A DNA stretch of 25,000 nt from Prorocentrum cordatum (taxonomy: Eukaryota > Sar > Dinophyceae > Prorocentrales > Prorocentraceae): NCBI GenBank assembly GCA_963575745.1, contig CAUYUJ010004779.1:25001-50000 (forward strand), given 5' to 3'. The notes under the pieces were generated by a model. That model was not told the origin of the DNA, did no database searches, and saw only the letters and a list, made by a program, of their open reading frames with translations. The position numbers and the translations under genes were made by a program. Shown one piece after another: positions 17,708-25,000 of the stretch; positions within the stretch are counted from its first letter, which is position 1; the number at the start of each line of letters is the position of its first letter.

Positions 17708-20577
17708 TGTCTGTGTGTCTGTGTGTTTATGTCTCTATGTGTCTATGTGTCTGTGTGTCTGTGTGTCTGTGTGTCTGTGTTTTTGCGTCTGTGTGTCTGT
17801 GTGTCAGTGTGTCAGTGTGTCTGTGTATCTGTTTGTGTGTGTGTGTGTCTGTGTGTCTGTCTGTCTGGGTGTTTGTGTGTCTGTGTGCCTGTGTGTCTAT
17901 GGTCAGGAGGAAAAAAGCACAGACGCAATGAATCGTCGCTTCGATAGAATATATGGGAAAATATGGGGAGTGGGATGGAAGACAAAAAGCACAGAAAATA
18001 TGGGAACATATGGGGATTTGTTTAATTTGTGTGTATTCATTTGTGTGTCCTGGGGCCCCTTCATTTTTGCCTGCGTGTCTGTGTGTCCTTGTGTCTGCGT
18101 GTCTGTGTGTTGTTGTGTCTGCGTGTCTGCGTGTCTGTGTGTCCGCGTGTCTGTGTGTTCGTGTGTCTTGTGTGTCTGTGTGTCTGTGTGTCTGTGACTC
18201 TGGTGCTCTGTGTGTCTGTGTGCTTGAGTGTCTGTGTCTCTGTGTGTCTGTGTATTTGTGTGTCTGTATTTCTGCGTGTCTGTGTGTCTTCGTGTCTGTG
18301 TGTCTGTGTGTCTGTGTGTCCGTGTGTCTGTGCGTCTGTGTGTCTGTGTGTCTGTGTGTCTGTTTGTGTGTGTGTGTCTGTGTGTCTGTGTGTCTGTGTG
18401 TCTGTGTGTCTGTGTGTCTGTGTGTCGGTGTGTCTGTGTGTCTGTGACTCTGTGTCCGAGTGTCCGTGTGTATTTTGTGTCTGTATGGCCGTGTGTCTGT
18501 CTGTGTGTGTGGTTGTCTGTGTGTCCGTGTGTCCGTGTGTCCGTGTGTCTGTGTGTCTATGTGTCTGTCTGTCTCTCTGTATGTCTGTCTGTCTGTTTGT
18601 CTGTCTGTGTGTCTGTGTGTCAGTGTGTCTGTGTGTCTGTGTGTCTGTGTGTCTGTGTGCCTGTGTTTCTGTCTTTCTGTTTTTCTGTGTGTCTGTGCGT
18701 CTGTGCTGCTGTGTGTCTGTGTGTTTGTGTGTCTGTGTGTGAGTTTGTCAGTGTGTCTGTGTGTCTGCGTGTCTCTGTGGCGGTGTTTCTGTGTGTCAGT
18801 GTGTCAGTGTGTCTGTGTCTCTGTGTGTCTGTGTGTCTGTGTGTCTGTGTGTCTGTGTGTCTGTGTGTCTGGGTGTCTGGGTGACCGTGTGTCTGTGTGT
18901 CTGTGTGTCTGTGTGTCTGTGTGTCTGTGTGTCTGTGTGTCTTGTTTTGTTTTTTTTTTTTGCGTCTGTGTGTCTGTGTGTCAGTGTGGCAGTGTGTCCG
19001 TGTAACTGTTTGTCTGTGTGTCTGTGTGTCTGTCTGTCTGTGTGTCTGTGTGCCTGTGTGCTTTTGTGCCTGCGTGTCTGTGTGTTTCTTTGTCTGCGTG
19101 TCTGTGTGTTGGTGTTTCTGCGTGTCTGCGTGTGCTTGTGTCTGTGTGTCTGTGTGTCTGTGTGTCTGTGTGTCTGTGTGTCTGTGTGTCTGTGTGTCTG
19201 TGTGTCTGTGTGTCTGTGTGTCTGTGTGTCTGGTGCTGTGTGTGTCGGTGTGTTTGAGTGTCTGTGTGTCTGTGTGTCTTTGTATTTGTGTCTCTGTGTG
19301 TCTGCGTCTATGCGTGTCTTTTTGTCTGTGTGTCTGTGTGTCTGTGTGTCTGTGTGTCTGTGTGTCTGTGTGTCTGTGTGTCCGTGTGTATTTGTGTCTG
19401 TGTGTCTGTGTGTCTGTGTATCTGTCTCTCTGTCTTTCTGTTTGTCTGTGTGTCTGTTTGTCCGTGTGTCTGTGTGCCTGAGTGTTCGTGTGTCTGTGTG
19501 TCTGTGTGTCTGTGTGTCTGTGGGTCTGTGTGTCCGTGTGTCTGTGTGTCTGTTTGTCTGTGTGTCCCTGTGCCTCTGTGTCAGTCTTCCTGTCATTCTT
19601 TCTGTCCGTGTGTCTGTGTGTTTGTGTATGTTTGTGTCTGGTTGCTTGTGTGTCTGTGGGTCCGTGTGTCAGTGTGTCTGTGTGTCTGTGTTTCTGTGTG
19701 CGAGTGTGTCAATTTGTCAGTGTGTCAGTGTGTCTGTGTGTCTGTGTGTCTATGTGTCTGTGTGTCTGGGTGTCTGGGTGTCAGTCTGGCAGTGTGTCCG
19801 TGTGTCTGTGTGCCTGTGTGTCTGTGTATCTGTGTGTCTGGTTGTCTGTGTGTCTGTCTGGGTGTCTGTGTGCTTGTGGATCTGTGTGTCTGTGTGTGTG
19901 TCCGTGTGTCTGTGTGTCTGCATTTCCGTGTGTCCGTGTGTCCGTGTGTCTGTCTGTCTGTGTGTCTGTGTGTCTGTGTGTCTGTGTGTCTGTGTGTCTG
20001 TGTGTTTCTGTGTTGGTGTGTCTGTGTGTCTGTGTGTTGGTGTCTGTGTGTCCGTGTGTCCGTGTGTCTGTGTGTCTGTGTGTCTGTGTGTCTGTGTGTC
20101 TGTGTGTCTGTGTGTCTGTGTGTCCGTGTGTCTGTGTGTATGTGTGTGTGTCTGTCTGTCTGTGTGTCGGTGTGTCTGTGTGTCTGTGTGTCTGTGTCTG
20201 TGTGTCTGTATGTCCGTGTGTCTTTTGTGTCCGTGTGTCCGTGTGTCCGTGTCTGTGTGTCTGTATGTCTGTGTGCTTGTGTGTCTGTGTGTCTGTGTGT
20301 CTGAGTGTCTGCGTGTCTGGGTGTCTGTGTGTCTGTGTGACTGGTTGTCTGTGTCTCTGTGTATCCTTGTGTCTGCGCGTCTTTGTGTCTGTGTGTCTGC
20401 GTTTCTGTATGTCAGTATGTCTGTGTGTCTGTCTGTCTGTGGATCTGTCTGTGTGTCTGTCTTTCTGTGCGTGTGTGTGTGGGTGTCTGTCTGTGTGTCT
20501 GTGCGCGTGTATTTGCGTGTGTGTGTGCGCGTGTGTGTGTGTGTGTGTCAGTGTGTGTGTGTGTGTGCGCGTGGCGC
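17708..20577 (+). repeat. GTGTGTCT satellite, block A
   Basis: This block consists of near-continuous 8-bp units (GTGTGTCT in any register) with point variants such as GTCAGTGT, GTCCGTGT, GTCTGCGT and GTTTGTGT. The + strand is almost free of A. Variants are not random: strings recur in fixed order. A T-rich stretch then GCGTCTGTGTGTC is at 17785 and 18962, a CCTGCGTG block at 18069 and 19069, and TGGTGCT at 18201 and 19231. A T12 run lies at 18950-18961. An AT-rich insert interrupts it at 17901-18062. The right end turns into GTGCGCGTG-rich sequence. No gene is present. Confidence 0.95.
17901..18062 (+). repeat. AT-rich island with internal direct repeats inside the satellite
   Basis: This stretch is much richer in A than the satellite around it. 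It holds two copies of AAAAAGCACAGA (17912-17923 and 17984-17995). Each is followed by a copy of a 19-bp string, ATATGGGAAAATATGGGGA at 17951-17969 and a one-base variant at 17998-18016. The first pair is separated by 27 bases and the second by two. This looks like an insertion or unique sequence that was partly duplicated. I do not recognise its origin. Confidence 0.7.
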
Positions 20578-20612
20578 TGGCATCCCCGCGCTGCCCCCCC
20601 CCCCCCTTTCCC

Positions 20613-20693
20613 GGGCGCTCCGCGAGGGCGGAGTGGTTGGAGTGGAGGGAGGGCCCGCCCTAAATTGGGGCGGTGCCTCCCCCCTCCGGAGCG
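20613..20693 (+). repeat. Stem-loop element, copy 3
   Basis: It starts GGGCGCTCCGCGAGGGCGG and ends CCTCCGGAGCG, then passes directly into satellite sequence (TCTGCGTGTCTG). The last bases of the right terminus are therefore replaced by the array. Upstream, 20520-20612 holds GTGCGCGTG-rich sequence, GGCGCTGGCATCCCCGCGC and a 13-base C run (20594-20606). Copy 4 has the same upstream block, so element and flank were duplicated together. Confidence 0.75.
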
Positions 20694-20696
20694 TCT

Positions 20697-22705
20697 GCGT
20701 GTCTGTGTTTCTGCGTGTCTGTTTGTCTGTGTGTCTTTGTGTCGATGTGTCTATGTGTCCGTGTGTCTTTGTGCCTGCGTGTCTGTGTGTCTGTGTGTCT
20801 GCGTGTCTGTGTGTCTGTGTCTGTGTGTCTGTGTGTCTGTGTGTCCCTGTGTCTTTTTGTTTCTGTATGGCCGTCTGTGTCTGGTGTCTGTGCTTCTGTC
20901 TGTGCGTGTTTGTCTGTGTGTCCGTGCGTCCGTGTGTCTGTGTGTCTGTGTGTCGGCGTGTCTTTGTGCCCTGTGTTTCTGTGTGTCAGTGTGTCAGTGT
21001 GTCTGTGTCTCTGTGTGTCTGAGTGTCTGTGTGTCTGTGTGTCTTTTTATCTGTGTGTCTGTGTGTGTGTGTCTGTGTGTCTGTGTGTCTTCAGTCTGAC
21101 AGTGTGTCTGTGTGTCTGTGTGTCTGTGTGTGCATTTCTTTTGGGCGTCTGTGTGTCAGTGTGTCAGTGTGTTTGTGTATCTGTTTGTCTGTGTGTCTGT
21201 GTGTCTGTCTGTCTGTGTGTCTGTGTGCCTGTTTGCCTTTGTGCCTGCGTGTCTGTGTGTCCTTGTGTCTGCGTGTCTGTGTGTTGGTGTTTTTGCGTGT
21301 CTGCGTGTGACTGCGTCTCTGTGCGTCTGTGTGCCTGTGTGTCTGTGTGTCTGAGTGTCTGCGTGTCTGTGTGTCTGGTGCTGCGTGTGTCAGTGTGCTT
21401 GAATGTCTGTGTGTCTGTGTGTCTGTGTATTTGTGTGTTTGTATCTCTGTGTGTCTGTGTGTCTGCGTGTCTGTGTTTCTGTGTGTCTGTGTGTCTGTGT
21501 GTCTGTGTGTCTGTGTGTCTGTGCTTCCGTGTGTTTGTGTGTATGTGTGTCTCTGTGTCTGTGTGACTGTGTGCTTGTGTGTTATGTCTTTCTGTCTTTC
21601 TGTTTGTCTGTGTGTCTGTGTGTCTGTGTGTCTGTGTGTCTGAATGTCCAAGTCTTTGCGTGTATGCGTGTCTTTTTGTCTGTGTGTTTGTGTGTCTGTG
21701 TGTTTGTGTGTCTGTGTGTCCCTGTGCCTGTGTCTGTTTTTTCTGTCTTTCTTTGTGTCCGTGTGTTTGTGTGTCTGTGTATCTGTATGTCTGGTTGCCT
21801 GTGTGCCTATGTGTCTGTGTGTCTGTGTGTCTGGGTGTTTGGGTGTCCGTCTGTCAGTGTGTCCGTGTGTCTGTGTGTCTGTGTTTCTGTGTATCCTTGT
21901 ATTTGTGTGTCTGTATATCTCTGTGTCTGTGTGTCTGCGTTTCTGTGGGTTCCTGTGTGTGTCCGTGTGTCTGTGTGTCAGCGTGTCCGTGTGCCCATGT
22001 GTCTGTGTGTCTGTGCGTCTGTGTGTCTGTGGGCCCGTGTGTGTGTGTCTGTGTGTCTGTGTGTCAGCGTGTCCGTGTAACCATGTGTGTGTGTCTGTGT
22101 GTATGTGTGTCTGTGTGTCTGTGTGTCTGAATGTCTGTGAGTCCTGTGTGTTTTTGTTGGTGTGTCCGTGTGTCTGTGTGCTGGTCTCTGTGTGTTCGTG
22201 TGTCCGTGTGTCTGTGTGTTTGAGTGTCTGAGTGTTTGTGTGTCTGTGTTTCTGTGTGTCTGTGAGTTCGTGTGTCTGTGTGTCTGTGTGTCTGTGTGTC
22301 TGTGTGTCTGTGTGTCTGTGTATCTGTCTGTCTGTGTGTCTCTGTGTCTGTTTGTCTGTGTGTCTGTACGTCCGTGTCTTTTGTGTCCGTGTGTCCGTGT
22401 GGTCGTGTCTGTGTGTTTGTATGTCTGTGTGTTTGTGTGTTCGTGTGTCTGTGTGTCTGAGTGTCTGCGTGTCTGGGTGTCTATGTGTCTGTGTGACTGG
22501 TTGTCTGTGTGTCTGTGCATCCTTGTGTCTGAGTGTTTTTGTGTGTGTGTCTGCGTGTCTGTGTGTCTCTCTGTTTGTGGATCTGTCTGTGAGTCCGTCT
22601 TTCTGTGCGTCTGTGTGTGTGTCTGTCTGTCTGTGCGCGTGAATTTGCGTGTGTGTGTGCGCGTGTGCGTGTGCGTGTCAGTGTGTGAGTGTGTGCGCGC
22701 GCGGC
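20697..22705 (+). repeat. GTGTGTCT satellite, block B
   Basis: It has the same 8-bp unit and variants as block A. Landmarks in order are GCGTCTGTG at 21145, the CCTGCGTG block at about 21245, TGGTGCT at 21376, TCTTTCTGTCTTTCTG at about 21590, CCCTGTGCC at about 21720 and CTGGTTG at 21791 and 22497. The order and spacing match block A starting from 18962, so blocks A and B are copies of one higher-order unit. The right end (GAATTTGCGTGTG, then GTGCGCG) matches the right end of block A. No gene is present. Confidence 0.95.
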
Positions 22706-22741
22706 GCTGGCAGCCCCGCGCTGCCGCCCCCCCCCCCTTCC

Positions 22742-22823
22742 GGGCGCTCCGCGAGGGCGGAGTGGTTGGAGTGGAGGGAGGGCCGGCCCCAAAATGGGGC
22801 GGCGCTTCCCCCCTCCGGAGCGC
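22742..22823 (+). repeat. Stem-loop element, copy 4
   Basis: It begins GGGCGCTCCGCGAGGGCGG and ends CTCCGGAGCGC, with an internal GGGCCGGCCCC palindrome-like core. Upstream flank (22703-22741: GGCGCTGGCAGCCCCGCGC and an 11-base C run) matches copy 3; downstream flank to about 22850 matches copy 2. It therefore links the two halves of the repeated module. Copies 3 and 4 are about 2,130 bp apart. Confidence 0.75.
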
Positions 22824-22851
22824 TGGAAGGGGGTGTGGTGGGTGGGGTGGC

Positions 22852-25000
22852 TCTGTCTGCCTGTCTGTGTGTGTCTGTGTGTCTGTGTATCTGTGTGTCT
22901 GTGTTTTTGTGCGTCTGTGTGTCTGTGTGTCAGTGTGTCAGTGTGTCTGTGTATCTGTTTGTCTGTGTGTCTGTGTGTCTGTCTGTCTGGGTGTTTGTGT
23001 GTTTGTGTGCCTATGTGCCTTTGTTCCTGCGTGTCTGTGTGTCTTTGTGCCTGCGTGTCTGTGTGTGGGTGTGTCTGCGTGGCCGCGTGTCTGTGTGTCT
23101 GCGTGTCTGTGTGTCCGTGTGTCTATGTGTCTGTGTGTCTGTGTGCCTGTGTGCTTGAGTGTCTGTGTGTCTGTGTGCTTGAGTGTGTGTGTGTTTGTGT
23201 GTCTGTGTATTTGTGCGTCTGTATGGCTGTGTGTCTGTGTGTCTCCGTGTCTGTGTTTCGGTGTGTCTGTTTGTCTGTGTGTCTGTGTGTCTGTGTGTCT
23301 ATGTGTCCGTGTGTCTCTGTGTCTGTGTGTCTGTGGGTCTGTGGGTCTGTGTGTCTGTTTGTCCGTGTGTCTGTGTGTCTCTATGGCCGTATGTCTGTCT
23401 GTCTGTGTGAGAGTTTGTCCGTGTGTCTGTGTGTCCGTGTGTCTGCGTGTCTGTGTGTCTGTGTGTCTGTGGGTCTTTGTGTCTGTGTGTCTATGTGTGT
23501 CTGTCTGTCTGTCTGTATGTGCGTCTGTGTGTCTGTGTGTCTGTGTGTCTGTGTGTCTGTGTGTCAGTGTGTCTGTGAGTCAGTGTGTCTGTGTGTCTGT
23601 TTGTATGTGTGCCTATGTTTCTGTCTGCGTGTGTTCCTGTGTGTCTGTGTGTTTGTGTGGCCGTGTCTGTGTGTCTATGTGTCTGTGAGTCTGTGTGACT
23701 GTGTGTTTGTGTCTCTGTGTGTCTGCGTGTCTGTGGTTCTGTGTGTCAGTGTGTCAGTGTGTCATTGTGTCTGTGTCTCTGTGTGTCTGTGTGTCTTTGT
23801 GTCTGTGTGTCTGTGTGTCTGGGTGTCCCTGTTTCTGTGTGTCAGTGTGTCTGTGCGTCTGTGTGTCTGTGTGTCTGTTTCTTTTTTGCGTCTGTGTGTC
23901 TGTGTGTCAGTGTGTCGGTGTATTTGTGTCTGTGTGTCTGTGTGTCTGTGTGTCTGTGTGTCTGTGTGCCTGTGTGCCTTAATGCCTGCGTGTCTGTGTG
24001 TCCTTGTGTCTGTGTGTCTGTGTGCGTGTATGCGTGTGCCTGTGTGTCTGTGTGTTTGTGTTTCTGTGTGTCTGTGTGTCTGAGTGTCTGTGTGTCTGTG
24101 TGTCTGGTGCTGTGTGTGTCAGTGTGCTTGATTGAGTGTCTGTGTGTCTGTGTGTCTTTGTATTTGTGTGTCTGTACGTCTGTGTGTCTGTGTGTCTGCG
24201 TGTCTGTGTGTCTGTGTGTCTGTGTGTCTGTGTGTCTGTGTGTCTGTGTGTCTTTGTGTCTGTGTGCCTGTGTGCCTGTGTTTCTGTCTTTCTGTCTTTC
24301 TGTGTCTGTGTTTCTGTGTGTCTGTGTGTCTGTGTGTCTGTGTGTCTGAGCGTCCGCTTGTCTGTGCGTCTGTGTGTCTGTGGGTTTGTGGGTCTCTGTG
24401 TCTGTGTGTCTGTGTGTCTGTGTGTCTGTGTGTCCCTGTGCCTTTGTGTGTTTGTCTGCCTGTCTTTGTGCCCGTGTGTTTTGTGTGTCTGTGTATCTGT
24501 GTGTGTGGTGGCCTGTGTGTCTGTGTGTCCGTGTGTCCGTGTGTCAGTGTGGCTGTGTGTTTGTGTTTCTGTGTGTCAGTGTGTCAATGTGTCAGTGTGT
24601 CAGTGTGTTTGTGTGTCTATGTGTCTGTGTGTCTGTGTGTCTTGGTGTCTGGGTGTCAGTCTGTCAGTGTGTCCGCGTGTCTGTGTGTCTGTGTGTCTGT
24701 GTGTCTGTGCATCTGTGTGTCTGGTTGTTTCTGTGTCTGTGTGTCTGTGTGTTTGCGTGTCTGTGTGTCCGTGTGTGTGTCCGTGTGGTTGTGTGTCTGC
24801 GTGGCCGCGTCTCCGTGTGTCTGTGTGTCTGTGTGTCTGTGTGTCTGTGTGTCTGTGTCTGTGTGTCTGTGTGTCTGTGTGTCTGTGTGTTTTTGTGTTG
24901 GTGTGTCTGTGTGTCTGTGTGTTGGTGTCTGTGTTCCGTGTGTCCGTGTGTCTGTGTGCCTGTGTGTCTGTGTGTTTGTGTGTCTGTGTGTCCGTGTGTC
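22852..25000 (+). repeat. GTGTGTCT satellite, block C (runs off the window)
   Basis: The same unit continues to the last base. Landmark GCGTCTGTG occurs at 22911 and 23888, the CCTGCGTG block at about 23026 and 23984, TGGTGCT at 24105, CCCTGTGCC at about 24433, and GTTGGTGTCTG at about 24919, as in block A at about 20036. The first part (22911-23887) resembles the short first unit of block A; the part from 23888 resembles the long units at 18962 and 21145. No gene is present. Confidence 0.95.

Noticed and set aside
18761-21022. Long + strand open frames in the satellite (up to 753 codons) and antisense ones of up to 266 codons
   Set aside because: They are by-products of the 8-bp repeat, which has no stop in any frame. 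The peptides are pure Cys/Val/Ser/Leu or Thr/His/Gln repeats with no domain, and several frames overlap the same DNA.
17708-25000. CRISPR array
   Set aside because: There are no fixed-length repeats separated by unique spacers; the unit is 8 bp and head-to-tail, and the context is eukaryotic.
17708-25000. Telomeric repeat
   Set aside because: The unit GTGTGTCT does not match TTTAGGG or TTAGGG type telomeres, and it is interrupted by other elements with many variants.
1-25000. tRNA, rRNA, riboswitch or spliced-leader sequence
   Set aside because: I saw no stretch that matches these on reading the window; a covariance-model scan was not possible here.

Overview
The window looks like nuclear DNA from a GC-rich eukaryotic protist. 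One giant intronless reading frame encodes a Helitron-type rolling-circle transposase and is followed by a long satellite array. The size of the polyprotein, the lack of introns, the strong G bias of the coding strand and the multi-kilobase simple-sequence tract make a dinoflagellate my first guess. Another GC-rich alga is possible. This assignment is inference; no rRNA, tRNA, spliced-leader or organelle sequence is present to settle it.

Positions 1-17035 hold a single + strand frame that is already open at the left edge and ends at TGA 17033-17035. Residue numbers below count the codon at 5 as 1. The order of parts is: acidic and low-complexity N-terminus with short repeated motifs; a Cys-rich module; a degenerate CW-type zinc finger; a zinc ribbon with a Helitron N-terminal (DUF6570-like) region; an HUH Rep nuclease with HYH and a two-tyrosine motif; a Pif1-family helicase; a weak, catalytically dead Ulp1-like stretch; an endonuclease/exonuclease/phosphatase (EEP) domain with TDP2-like motifs; a basic helical and polyproline linker; a ubiquitin-specific protease (USP, peptidase C19) domain; and a disordered basic tail. 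Rep and helicase would cut, attach to and unwind the element. A TDP2-like domain in the same chain could remove the 5'-phosphotyrosyl bond that Rep makes, and the USP could protect the protein or act on host ubiquitin signals. The combination of Rep, helicase, TDP2-like EEP and USP in one protein is the most unusual thing in the window.

Positions 17036-17707 contain no convincing gene. They hold hairpins and an 18-bp perfect palindrome just after the stop, a G-tract cluster, a 37-bp diverged duplication, and two copies of a roughly 90-bp stem-loop element whose best copy has 13-bp perfect inverted ends.

Positions 17708-25000 are three blocks of an 8-bp satellite (GTGTGTCT in any register), separated by two more copies of the stem-loop element. 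Variant monomers recur in the same order and at similar spacing, so the tract is a higher-order repeat rather than a plain microsatellite. It runs off the right edge. The long open frames inside it, on both strands, are artefacts of an 8-bp unit that contains no stop codon in any register.
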